Below are positions 22,408 through 32,240 of a DNA stretch of 64,000 bases, in pieces. Position 1 is the stretch's first letter; each line of letters opens with the position of its first letter. The notes under the pieces are model-generated. The model was given only the letters and a program-made list of their open reading frames with translations, was not told where the DNA came from and did not search any database. The translations under genes were made by a program, and so were the position numbers. Origin of the DNA: Orientallactaga sibirica (lineage: Eukaryota > Chordata > Mammalia > Rodentia > Dipodidae); assembly GCA_036365145.1 (NCBI GenBank), contig JAEOAD010002232.1:2611001-2675000 (forward strand), read 5' to 3'.

Positions 22408-22674
22408 ATTTTTAGTATTTATTATTTTTTGGAGAGAGAGAGAAAGAGAGAGAGAGAGAGGAAGACAGAGATGGGTGCGCCAGTAGTGTCTCAGAAGCTG
22501 CCAACGAAATCCAGATGTGTGCGCCCCCTTGTGGTCAAGTGCGGCATTGCGCCCTTGCATCACTTTGCATCTGGCTAAACGTGGGACCTGGAGATTGGAA
22601 CTGCTGGAGATTGGAACCAGTGTTCTTAGGCTTAGGAGGCAGGCACCTTAACCCCTAAGTCATTTCTCCAGCCC
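22408..22674 (-). repeat. DIP-like SINE, variant B (unit 1)
   Basis: Variant body with TGTGGTCAAGTGCGGCATTG and the doubled CTGGAGATTGGAAC block. The CTCF-like TGCGCCCCCTTGTGG lies at 22520-22534. Confidence 0.88.
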
Positions 22675-22702
22675 AAACATTTTTAGTATTAAAAAACATT
22701 TC

Positions 22703-22930
22703 AGGGGTTGGAGAGATGGCTTAGCAGTTAAGGCATTTGCCTACAAAGCCAAAAGGTCCCTGGTTCGATTCCCCAGGACTCACATAAGCTAGATGCACAT
22801 GGTGGTGGGTGCATGTGTCTGGAGTTCGTTTGTAGTGGCTGGAGGCCCTGGCATGCCCATTCTCTCTCTCACTCTGCCTCTTTCCATCTCTCAAATAAAT
22901 AAATAAAAATTAAAAAATAAAATCTTTAAA
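22703..22930 (+). repeat. DIP-like SINE (unit 1)
   Basis: GGTTGGAGAGATGGCTTAGC head, B box GGTTCGATTCCCC, tail AAATAAATAAAAATT. Confidence 0.88.
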
Positions 22931-23152
22931 AAATACTTGATTTTGAAATCATTCTTTCAGCCAAATAAAACATTTCCAACCAGTTATAGCCCCTACTATG
23001 TGTTCTCAACCCTTTTTGATAAAGCCACAGTTGTGTTTTTCTGACATAGAGGGTCTTAAAGAAAAGTGTCAGAGTCCCAGGAGGACTTCCTAAAAAACAC
23101 AACACTGAGCCAAGCACTGGTTAACCAAGCATCACTTAACAACAGCCAGCAA

Positions 23153-23213
23153 GGGGCTGGGGCTATAGCTCAGTGGTAGAGCACTTGTCCTGCATGCACA
23201 GGCCCTGGATTAT
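23153..23213 (+). repeat. ID SINE fragment (unit 1)
   Basis: GGGGCTGGGGCTATAGCTCA, then GTGGTAGAGCACTTG and AGGCCCTGGAT: the tRNA-Ala-like rodent ID head. The tail is missing. Confidence 0.8.
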
Positions 23214-23294
23214 GGCATTGGTGGTCAGCTCTGATAAATATCCCTCATCTGCTTCACTTTAGCTGTGTGAATGTTGGATAGGAGGAAAAACTCA

Positions 23295-23461
23295 TGTTCG
23301 ATTCAACTCTCCGGGTCCCACGTAAGCCAGACACACAGTAATGTAAGAGCTCAATGATGCACATGTGCACAAGGGGGCGCACATATCTGGAGTTCGTTTG
23401 CAGCAGCTGAAGGCCCTGGCGTGCCCATTCTCTCTCTCTCTCTTTTCCTCTCTCAAATGAA

Positions 23462-23465
<4 letters not shown>
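23295..23465 (+). repeat. DIP-like SINE lacking its A box (unit 1)
   Basis: Starts at TTCGATTCAACTCTCC, that is at the B box. The body holds CACAAGGGGGCGCACATATC. Confidence 0.82.

Positions 23466-23497
<32 letters not shown>
23464..23497. repeat. (CA)n microsatellite (unit 1)
   Basis: About 17 CA units in place of the SINE tail; about 20 in the second unit. Confidence 0.95.
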
Positions 23498-23500
<3 letters not shown>

Positions 23501-23536
23501 AGGCAAGTGCTCTACCATTAACCTGCACCTCCAGCT
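23498..23536 (-). repeat. ID SINE fragment, reverse (unit 1)
   Basis: Reverse complement reads AGCTGGAGGTGCAGGTTAAT followed by GGTAGAGCACTTGCCTAGC, an ID head. Confidence 0.65.
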
Positions 23537-24135
23537 GCGGTAGTTTACATGGTGGGTGTAACTCAGTCAATGCTTGCTACCACATGCCACACCAGCCAGC
23601 CCCCCACCAGTTTCTTGGTGCATTTCCAGAAACAGCAGTGGTTCTGAAGGTCCAGGATTAATGACTCCGTGGCTCTGGTCTGTAGCAAAGGGGAAAGGGT
23701 CAGAGCCCAAGGTCAGATGTACCCAGGTCACTTTTCCGTGACCACACAGCAAATACTCCCCACAGCTGGGCAACTGACCCAAGGTTCAGTAAAGGCAGGC
23801 TGCTTGAGTGTTGGAATTTCTCTCCACTTCTCTAATGCCAACCCGCAGCAGCTGTGCCATGCTCACCTTACCAGAGAGTGGTCCAGTTGCCCTAGATCTC
23901 AGCAGAAGAAGTAGGGTTGCCCAGCACGGTGGCATCTAGGAAGTGGGGGATCTGTCCTGTAATATCCACACATTTGCATTTATCACCAGCTAACTTACTG
24001 AGGCTGGTGTCTGCGCGATAGTGCTGGTTTGCCACTGCCCAAAGCACAGCACTCTGGAAAGGACCCGCTTAAGTGTCCCTTGAAAAAATTAAGTGAAACT
24101 GACTTGAAAGTAGGAAAGCAGGGACAGTTTCTTCA

Positions 24136-24278
24136 CTTTTTTTTTTTTTTTTTTTTTTTTGGTTTTTCAAGGTAGGGTTTCACTCTGGTCCAGGCTGGGA
24201 CTGGAATTAACTGTGTAGTCTCAGGTGGCCTCGAACTCTCAGTGATCCTCCTACCTCTGCCTCCCGAGTGCTGGGATT
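24136..24278 (-). repeat. B1 SINE cut by the duplication junction
   Basis: Poly-T and B1 body up to GAGTGCTGGGATT, then an abrupt switch to TAATAAAATC of the second unit. The missing 5' end of this B1 is present in unit 2. Confidence 0.93.
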
Positions 24279-24780
24279 TAATAAAATCTTTAAAAAGAGC
24301 TTTCCAGCAAGTACAATCTAATAAAAAGTTTCTGTCACTTTAATCCATAAGGAAGTTCTAGTTAAAGGCTGCCCTGCACCATCAGGGTCTCACTTGTCTT
24401 CTCTTTGCAGAGCTGGGCCTTACCTCTCAGAAAGCAGAGGGGCCAGTTGGTCTTCTCCCCCTGCCTTCTTGTGGGTCAGGAAGCCACCCATTAGCTTTCC
24501 TGTGGAGTGATCACCATCTGCCTTTGTGCGTGTGCATGTGCGCGCGCTGAAGGAAGAAGCCTGGATGGCAGGGCTTTGTGCCTGAGGAGTCTCATGTTGG
24601 CTTTGGTCTTCTCATCCTTCTGTGGTGAGGCAGTGCATCATTAATGATAAACATACCTCACAACCCAGCAAGTCCCTCAACCTCTCCTTACCCATTTCCC
24701 GTCTGTAAAATAGTCATCATCGTAGGAGCTCTTTCGTAGACATGCAAAGGTAAAATGAGTTAGTCAAACCATTTAGGGTC

Positions 24781-25048
24781 AGGGAAATGGTTCAGTGGAT
24801 AAAGTGTTTTCTGTGCAAGTATGATCTCTGGAACCTACAGAAAACCAGACACTATGGCATTATCATTTGTAATCCTACTGAACCTAGGGCAAGAAGGCAA
24901 ATGGAGACATGAGAATTGCCTGGAAGCTTGCAGGCCACCTAGCTTGACAAATGCAACAGTGACCAACAAAAAGGAGCGAACCTGCCTCAAACAAGGTGGA
25001 AGGCAAGGACTGATATCAGAGTTGTCCTCTGACCTACACATGCCAATT
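24781..25048 (+). repeat. B3 SINE, diverged (unit 2)
   Basis: Counterpart of the element at 19646. A single-base change makes its overlapping frame longer (24821-25294), but this is not a gene. Confidence 0.7.
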
Positions 25049-25059
25049 TACTGTAGTGG

Positions 25060-26100
25060 TCAGCTCTGGTTACTGGGCCAAACATCCAACCAGAAGCAGC
25101 TTATGGGAGGGAGGGGTTTACTTCAGGCTTATGGGGAACATCATCAATGGCAGAAAAAGCTAGCGCATTTCCATGTATCTGAGCACAGAGACATCACCAA
25201 AAACCAGCACCACACAGAGCTCCAAGTGCTCCCATACCTTAGGGCTGAACTCAAGACCCACTCCAAAACATGCCTTAGGGCTGGACTCTGTTAGGGTCCG
25301 AAAATCACTGAAGGGAGACTCAGACTCATATAGCATGTAAAAACATAGAGCGTTTGTTGTGCAGAGAAGTCCAGCATGCGGGGGTCCACCATTTTCACTA
25401 AATGGCGACCCCGGGAAGAGCTTCATTGGTTGTTTTTATAGAAGCTAAACAAAGACCTCTAACATAATTGGCTAATTTGAACGATATAGTACTTGTGCAC
25501 TCTTGACTGGTTATAATTTCACCCACACAGGCTAAGGGAGGCTAAGGGAGGCGGGCTCTAGGGAAGGTAAAGTCTCCTATGTGGCCAGTTAAGCGGCCAG
25601 TAAGCATATCTCACATTCTTTTACTTCTGATTGGCCAGGGCCAAGAAAGGGGGAGTGGCCTTATGATATCTCTGAAACCCTCGAGGAAATGACTTGGTTC
25701 TTTGTTCTGTTCTCCCAGAATTTAGTTCAGGCTTCTTGAGAAATTGAAACTTGGGCCCAGCTAGGAAATATCTTATTGAAGCCCGTCATGGTGTTGGTTT
25801 GACTCTTTCAAACTCCAAGATCTGCCCCCGGGGACATGCCCCTCCGTAGCAGGGATCTGCCTGCTAGGGGCTCAGTTTTAATATAACACTTGAGTCTATG
25901 GGGCCATACATTCAAATTATCACATTCAAGCGACAGCATTCTGCCCCTGCCCCTCTAGACTCATGGTCATTTCAACATGCAAATTGCATTCAGTCAACTT
26001 CAAAGGTCCCCATTACGTTTGTGGACTTTAAGATTGTTCCAAAGTTCCAAATCTCATCTGAGATTTGAAACTGTCTATTTGTGGCACATGCATTCCCACA
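25060..26100 (-). repeat. Interrupted old repeat with LTR-like block (unit 2)
   Basis: Counterpart of 19925-20960, with the same outer and inner parts. One difference near the left inner edge (TTAGGGTCCG against TTAGTATCCG). Confidence 0.45.
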
Positions 26101-26119
26101 CTCACATTACATGCACACA

Positions 26120-27525
26120 TATGCACATATCATATACACTTCCCCTACTGGCAAAAAAAAAAAAAAAAGACCATTAGAGTAATGGCTGGCAAGTGATAAG
26201 TGCAAAATACATTTAATTATTGTTCTTATGCCATACCTTGGGTCCCTTGATGCTTCTGAGCCCAAGAAGCAGGAAGAAAGGCCACACCCATAGACGGGGG
26301 TCTGTGTGCATCCTGGCTCATGCTCTAAGGCTCTAAGGACAGCAACTACTCCAGAATGAAAATCCAAGAGTCAATCCTTATCTCAGGGTGTTCCCTACAG
26401 AGGCCTAATTTTCTGAGTCCCACGTCTGGCTCTTGCATGGGCTCACACTGTGGAACTTCCCTCATGCAACACTGACTCCTGCCGCTGCCTTCTATGAGGA
26501 GAGGAGCTCCTGGGTAAGTCATGGTGGGGAAAGCTGTTCAGGTTGACCAGAAGACCCAAGCAGAGCTGAGGCGAGTAGAGTTGCTTGTCTTCCTGCTTTT
26601 GTCCCACCCCTGGCCAGAACGCCCTTCATGGGTTCCCGGTTCTTAGACTCTCCCAGCCACACCCAGTCTTTAACTGTCCCACAGTCTGGGCTCAGAGCTT
26701 TACTGAAACTACCAAGCCCTCGCGTTTAACCACAAGAAGAAAACCACATCTTTTTGAACTGGTTTGTTCCATCTTTCTTTTTCTTTTTTTGTTTTCTCTT
26801 TCTTGCTTTGCCTCCCCATCCAATACACATCTTCTCTCTCTCTTTCTCTACCTCCCCTTCCTCACTATCTCTTTCCTATCAGGGATCTGTCCCCTAGTTT
26901 CATGAGATCCAGGCTATCCAAGATTTAACCTAGGAATACGTAAGTGAAGGGGTGCCCACAGCCCTTAGGACCCTCAGGACCAGCCAAACCCTTCTTTGAC
27001 CTGAGGCCCCCACTGCTACTGAGGGCATTGTCTCAAAGCCTGGCAGGCTGGAGATATGGCTTCCTTGGGTTTGCAGTCTCTGTGGGCCTGGTGGCCAGAG
27101 CCTAGCCTTGTGCTCAGAGATTTCTGTCAATGTCAGGCCTTGGGGACTACTGGGTCTGGCAAAGCCTGTGGGTTAATGCTGGCTGCCCACAGTCAGTCGA
27201 CTTGTGGCTTCCAGGACACAGGCTTCTTTGTCTGAGACTGTACAGTCCTTTGCAGGGTGGGTAGGGGAGGCAAAGCTGGAAGAATGGGGGGAGGGTTGAG
27301 CATTGGATTGATTTTTCGGGCCACGGGATCTGAAGTCTTCATGTAGGTGAGATGCTCCAAAGTCCCTCCTGTGGGAATGAAGACAGAGTAGCTTCCCAGA
27401 ACACAAGTATCCCACAGCGTACCAGCTTGGAAGTCACAGTGGCAGGGGAAATGGGTTCGATCAGGAGCTACAAGTTCAAGTTCTTTCTCTAGATGTAAAA
27501 GCATAGGAACCAAATCAGGCAAACA
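26120..27525. other. Single-copy sequence within the duplicated unit
   Basis: Copy of 21000-22407. The plus frame at 26585-26905 is shifted relative to its unit 1 partner. Confidence 0.45.
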
Positions 27526-27529
27526 TTTT

Positions 27530-27804
27530 TAGTATTTCTTATTATTTTTTGGAGAGAGACAGAGAGAGACAGAGAGAGAGAGAGAGAGAGGAAGACAGAG
27601 ATGGGTGCTCCAGCAGTGTCTCAGCTGCTGCGAACGAAATCCAGATGTGTGCGCCCCCTTGTGGTCAAGTGCGGCATTGAGCCCTTGCGTCACTTTGCAT
27701 CTGGCTAAACGTGGGACCTGGAGATTGGAACCGCTGGAGATTGGAACCAATGTTCTTAGGCTTAGGAGGCAGGCGCCTTAACCCCTAAGCCATCTCTCCA
27801 GCCC
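27530..27804 (-). repeat. DIP-like SINE, variant B (unit 2)
   Basis: Keeps the doubled CTGGAGATTGGAACC. The CTCF-like TGCGCCCCCTTGTGG is at 27650-27664. Confidence 0.88.
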
Positions 27805-27837
27805 AAACATTTTTAGAATTAAAAAACATTTCAGGGG

Positions 27838-28060
27838 ATTGGAGAGATGGCTTAGCGGTTAAGGCATTTGCCTACAAAGCCAAAAGGTCCCTGGTTCGAT
27901 TCCCCAGGATTCACATAAGCTAGATGCACATGGTGGTGCATGTGTCTGGAGTTCGTTTGTAGTGGCTGGAGGCCCTGGCATGCCCATTCTCTCTCTCTCT
28001 CTTTCACTCTGCCTCTTTCCATCTCTCAAATAAATAAATAAAAATTAAAAAAATAAAGTA
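27838..28060 (+). repeat. DIP-like SINE (unit 2)
   Basis: Counterpart of 22703. It lacks the extra GTGGG of unit 1 after GCACATGGTG and has a longer TC run. Confidence 0.88.
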
Positions 28061-28317
28061 TTTTAAAAATACTTGATTTTGAAATCATTCTTTCAGCCAA
28101 ATAAAACATTTCCAACCAGTTATAGCCCCTACTATGTGTTCTCAACCCTTTTTGATAAAGCCACAGTTGCGTTTTTCTGACATGGGGGAGGGTTGAGCAT
28201 TGGACCCCCATGAGAGGGTCTTAAAGAAAAGTGTCAGAGTCCCAGGAGGACTTCCTATAAAACACAGCACTGAGCCAAGCACTGGTTAACCAAGCATCAC
28301 TTAACAACAGCCAGCAA

Positions 28318-28378
28318 GGGGCTGGGGCTATAGCTCAGTGGTAGAGCACTTGTCCTGCATGCACAGGCCCTGGATTAT
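28318..28378 (+). repeat. ID SINE fragment (unit 2)
   Basis: Same fragment as in unit 1, unchanged by eye. Confidence 0.8.
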
Positions 28379-28462
28379 GGCATTGGTGGTCAGCTCTGAT
28401 AAATATCCCTCATCTGCTTCACTTTAGCTGTGTGAATGTTGGATAGGAGGAAAAACTCATGT

Positions 28463-28625
28463 TTGATTCAACTCTCCGGGTCCCACGTAAGCCAGACACA
28501 CAGTCACGCAAGAGTGCAATGATGCACATGTGCACAAGGGGGCGCACATATCTGGAGTTCGTTTGCAGCAGCTGAAGGCCCTGGTGTGCCCATTCTCTCT
28601 CTCTCTCTCTTTTCCTCTCTCAAAT

Positions 28626-28630
<5 letters not shown>
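28463..28630 (+). repeat. DIP-like SINE lacking its A box (unit 2)
   Basis: Counterpart of 23295. The B-box region here is TTTGATTCAAC. Confidence 0.82.

Positions 28631-28670
<40 letters not shown>
28631..28670. repeat. (CA)n microsatellite (unit 2)
   Basis: About 20 CA units, longer than in unit 1. Confidence 0.95.
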
Positions 28671-28673
<3 letters not shown>

Positions 28674-28710
28674 AGGCAAGTGCTCTACCATTAACCTGCA
28701 CCTCCAGCTT
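28671..28710 (-). repeat. ID SINE fragment, reverse (unit 2)
   Basis: Same as 23498-23536 with one base different at the right end (CCAGCTTCGG). Confidence 0.65.
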
Positions 28711-29309
28711 CGGTAGTTTACATGGTGGGTGTAACTCAGTCAATGCTTGCTACCACATGCCACACCAGCCAGCCTCCCACCAGTTTCTCGGTGCATTTCC
28801 AGAAACAGCAGTGGTTCTGAAGGTCCAGGATTAATGACTCCGTGGCTCTGGTCTGTAGCAAAGGGGAAAGGGTCAGAGCCCAAGGTCAGATGTACCCAGG
28901 TCACTTTTCCATGACCACACAGCAAATACTCCCCACAGCTGGGCAACTGACCCAAGGTTCAGTAAAGGCAGGCTGCTTGAGTGTTGAAATTTCTCGCCAC
29001 TTCTCTAATGCCAACCCGCAGCAGCCGTGCCATGCTCACCTTACCAGAGAGTGGTCCAGTTGCCCTAGATCTCAGCAGAAGAAGTAGGGTTGCCCAGCAC
29101 TGTGGCATCTAGGAAGTGGGGGATCTGTCCTGTAATATCCACACATTTGCATTTATCACCAGCTAACTTATTGAGGCTGGTGTCTGCGCGATAGTGCTGG
29201 TTTGCCACTGCCCAAAGCACAGCACTCTGGAAAGGACCCGCTTAAGTGTCCCTTGAAAAAATTAAGTGAAACTGACTTGAAAGTAGGAAAGCAGGGACAG
29301 TTTCTTCAC

Positions 29310-29458
29310 TTTTTTTTTTTTTTTTTTTTTTTTTTTGGTTTTTAAAGGAGGGTTTTTGGTCCAGGCTGGAGTCTCAGGGTGGCCTCGAACTCTCAGTGAT
29401 CCTCCTACCTCTGCCTCCCGAGTGCTGGGATTAAAGGCGTGCGCCACCACGCCCGGCT
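29310..29458 (-). repeat. B1 SINE with target-site duplication, crossing the unit edge
   Basis: Complete reverse B1 with its 5' end GCCACCACGCCCGGC. CAGTTTCTTCACTTTT stands on both sides. The body has lost about 35 bp between GGTCCAGGCTGGA and GTCTCAGGG relative to unit 1. Confidence 0.92.
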
Positions 29459-29489
29459 CAGTTTCTTCACTTTTTAAAAAGAGATGTTT

Positions 29490-29730
29490 GGAGCTGGAGA
29501 GATGGCTTCACGGTAAAGCACTTGCCTGTGAAGCCTAAGGACCCCGGTTTGAGGCTCGATTCCCCAGTACCATGTAAGCCAGATACACAAGGTGGCGCAT
29601 GCATCTGGAGTTCGTTTGCAGTGACTGGAGGCCCTGGTGTGCCCATTCTCTCTCTCTTTCTCCCTCCTCTCTCTGCCTTTTTCTCTCTCTGTCTGTGTGT
29701 TGCTAATAAATAAATACAAAATAAACAAAA
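29490..29730 (+). repeat. DIP-like SINE
   Basis: GAGCTGGAGAGATGGCTTCA head; the B-box region is duplicated in part (GGTTTGAGGCTCGATTCC). Tail AATAAATAAATACAAAATAA. Confidence 0.85.
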
Positions 29731-29739
29731 ATTTAAAAA

Positions 29740-30467
29740 GAGATGTTCGTTTTATACATCATTTCTCTAGTGTAGCCCTTTAAATAGAAACTTTGGGTTG
29801 AGTAGCTCATGCCTAAACTGATGGGCTGTATTGATCTGTCCTGTCCCCCTACGCCACTGCCACCCTCACTCCACTGTCTCTGAAGTTTAAGCCTATCCAT
29901 CCCTAATTGCGACAAATTTTACTGCAACTTGCTCTGCAGCAGACATCCTATTCTACGCTGTGCATGTGATCTCAGCCAATTGATCATCTTGTGGCAGAGC
30001 TGACTCCTTTTCCCATCTAGCATCTGAGAAAAATACAGGAGAGTTCCAAAGTGTTTGCTTGTGGGAGTGACGGGGTCAAGACTGAAAATCCAGCCCCTGG
30101 AGCCACCTCTAATGAAATACTGATTCTCCACCAAGGCCTTTCTGGCCCTCCACGGCTAAACCTATAGGAGCAAGTGTTCTGTTTTCTGCCTGCTGGCACT
30201 TTTCTGGTCTGGTCCAACCTCCTGTTCTATCTTGGATGGCATTGCTTTGGCCTTCTCCATCACCCCTCGTCCCCAGTGTTCACAGTGGACATTGCATGGA
30301 GAGCAGGAGAGGACTCTAGCTCCCTGCACTCTAGCCCCCAGCACATCAGTTCTATCGGACATACTTCCTATCTCTGAAGAGCAGACTTTGTGTCCACTCT
30401 TCACAGGAAGGGTGTCTAGAAGAAATGTGGGGGTAGACAGATATAGCCTGTGCAACAGTGAGCAAGC
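29740..30467. other. Single-copy sequence, no gene seen
   Basis: Overlapping frames on both strands (30162-30455 minus, 30232-30558 plus) have no recognisable domain. Confidence 0.45.
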
Positions 30468-30482
30468 AGTGCCCTCTGTAGG
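30468..30482 (-). promoter_or_regulatory. CTCF-like motif, weaker
   Basis: Reverse complement CCTACAGAGGGCACT matches the CTCF core at 13 of 15 positions. Opposite orientation to the sites at 5.4 and 40.4 kb. Confidence 0.4.
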
Positions 30483-30824
30483 GTTGCCCCGCCCCAGAAT
30501 ATCTGGGAGCAGTGGCCTTGCTCAGAGCTTCTTGTTTGTCCCATCTGAGGCAGGATAGAAAAAGGGAAACTGGTAATGGCCTGGGAAGGGCAGAGGAAAA
30601 AGGAAGTTCCGTTCCAGTGGTTAGTCTGCTTTTACTGCTTTTATCAAACCCCTCTGATAAGGTGGGAACAAAAGACTACAGACTTCAAATGACTTCAGAT
30701 TTGAGATAGCACTGAGAGAGGCCAAGTGGCCCATGGAGAGAATACTCGGACTCTTCAGCACTCCCCTCTTCTTCCTAGGACGGTATGTACCATAAACTTT
30801 GTGTACTAAGAGAAATCTTCCCAT
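30483..30824. other. Single-copy sequence, no gene seen
   Basis: Two short frames, no domain. Confidence 0.45.
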
Positions 30825-30976
30825 TTTTCTTTTTCTTTTGAGGTAGGGTCTCACTCTAGCCCAAGCTGACCTGGAATTCACTCTGTAGTCTTAGGCTGTC
30901 CTCGAACTCATAGCAATCCCCTTACCTCTGCTTCCCGAGTGCTGGGATTAAAGGTGTGTGCCACCATGCCCAGCTC
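30825..30976 (-). repeat. B1 SINE
   Basis: TTTTGAGGTAGGGTCTCACT to GCCACCATGCCCAGC, full body. Confidence 0.92.
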
Positions 30977-30984
30977 TTTCCACT

Positions 30985-31091
30985 TTCAAAAAATATTTTT
31001 ATTTATTTATTTATTTATTTATTTAAGAGAGAGAAAGAAGAAGATATTTATCTATCATCTATCTATTTATTATCTCTATCTATCTATCTAA

Positions 31092-31124
<33 letters not shown>

Positions 31125-31284
31125 GGGAGAGAATGAGAGTACCAGGACCTCTAGCCACTGTAAAGGAACTCTAGACACCTATGCCTCCTTGTGCATCTGG
31201 ATTTATGGAGAAACTTGGAAATTGAATCTCAGTCCTTTGGCTTTGTCAGCAAGCACTTTAACCACAAAGCTATCCCTCCAGCCC
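30985..31284 (-). repeat. DIP-like SINE with (TATC)n
   Basis: The pyrimidine-rich part has expanded into TATC/TATT units at about 31043-31124. Body and head (GCTATCCCTCCAGCCC) follow. Confidence 0.85.
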
Positions 31285-31309
31285 CTCTTTCCACTTTTAA
31301 AAAATGATT

Positions 31310-31321
31310 TTTACAAATATT

Positions 31322-31368
<47 letters not shown>

Positions 31369-31556
31369 TGTGTATGAAAGAGAGAGAGAGAGGGGAGAAA
31401 GAGGCAGATAGAAAGAGAATGGGCATGCCAGGACCTCTAGCTACTGCAAACTCCAGACGCATGTGCCACCTTGTTCATCTGGCTTACATGGGTCTTGGGA
31501 AATCAAACCTGGGTCCTTAGGCAAATGCCTTCACTGATGAGCCATCTTTCCAGCCC
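31310..31556 (-). repeat. DIP-like SINE with (TTTA)n tail
   Basis: About fourteen TTTA units, GA tract, body, head CATCTTTCCAGCCC. Confidence 0.85.
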
Positions 31557-31589
31557 CATTGTTTTTTAAATAATTAAAAAAATATTTTC

Positions 31590-31777
31590 CACATTAAAAA
31601 ATTATTTTATTTATTTATTTATTTATTTGAGAGAGAGAGAGAAAATGGGCACTCCAGCTACTGCAAATGAATTCCAGATGCATGTGCCACCTGGTTTACA
31701 TGGGTCCTGGGGACTCGAACCTGGGTCCTTTGACTTTGCAGGCAAGTGTCTTCACTGCTAAGCCATCTCACCAGCAA
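31590..31777 (-). repeat. DIP-like SINE, short body
   Basis: Lacks part of the middle (ACTCCAGCTACTGCAAATG joins early). Head CATCTCACCAGC. Confidence 0.8.
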
Positions 31778-32035
31778 CCCCTTTTCCACTTTTAACCTAG
31801 TTACAAGTTGTACTCTTTGAACAATGTTAAAAGGGAGGAGTGATTTCCTCCCAGTCTCTAGGGATATAACTGTGAGTCACCAAATCCCTATATACACCCA
31901 TTTCAAAGAGAGACCATTAATTGCTACTCTCCATTGAGGACGGCATCTCTTTCCCTCAGGGACTAACCACACCTGTTTTATCAGGTGTGCTTTTCTTTCT
32001 CTTTCTTGGGCAACTTTTTCCCCCTACCTTAGAAA

Positions 32036-32240
32036 CATTCTTTATTCATTTATTTGTAAGCAGAGAGAGGAGAGAGACAGACAGAGAGAATGGGCATGCC
32101 AGGGCCTCAAGCTGCTGCAAATGAACTCCAGGTGCATGTGCCACTTTGTACATCTGGCTTTTGTGTGAGTACCAGGGAATTGAACTGGATCATTAACCTT
32201 TGCAGGCAAGTGCCTTAACTGCAGAGCATCTCTCCAGCCC
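32036..32240 (-). repeat. DIP-like SINE
   Basis: Standard reverse copy with head GCATCTCTCCAGCCC. Confidence 0.85.

Larger units (their letters stand above)
19144..24278 (+). repeat. Direct tandem duplication, unit 1 (5,135 bp)
   Basis: Unit 1 begins at TAATAAAATC in a DIP A-tail and ends at GGGATT within a reverse B1. The whole block recurs at 24279-29432 in the same order and orientation, at an offset of 5,135 near the start and 5,173 near the end. By eye identity is well above 95 percent, with small indels. All repeats inside are doubled, so the duplication is younger than they are. Confidence 0.95.
24279..29432 (+). repeat. Direct tandem duplication, unit 2 (5,154 bp)
   Basis: Second copy of 19144-24278. 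It differs by small indels: it lacks an 18-bp block found at about 22050 in unit 1 (between two GGCTGCC repeats), has extra GA units near 27555, and has a 28-bp insertion at about 28185-28212. Its terminal B1 continues intact beyond the unit edge. Confidence 0.95.

Noticed and set aside
23153..23213. A tRNA gene
   Set aside because: The tRNA-like box is the head of an ID SINE; the 3' half of a tRNA is absent. The same applies to the DIP and B3 heads.
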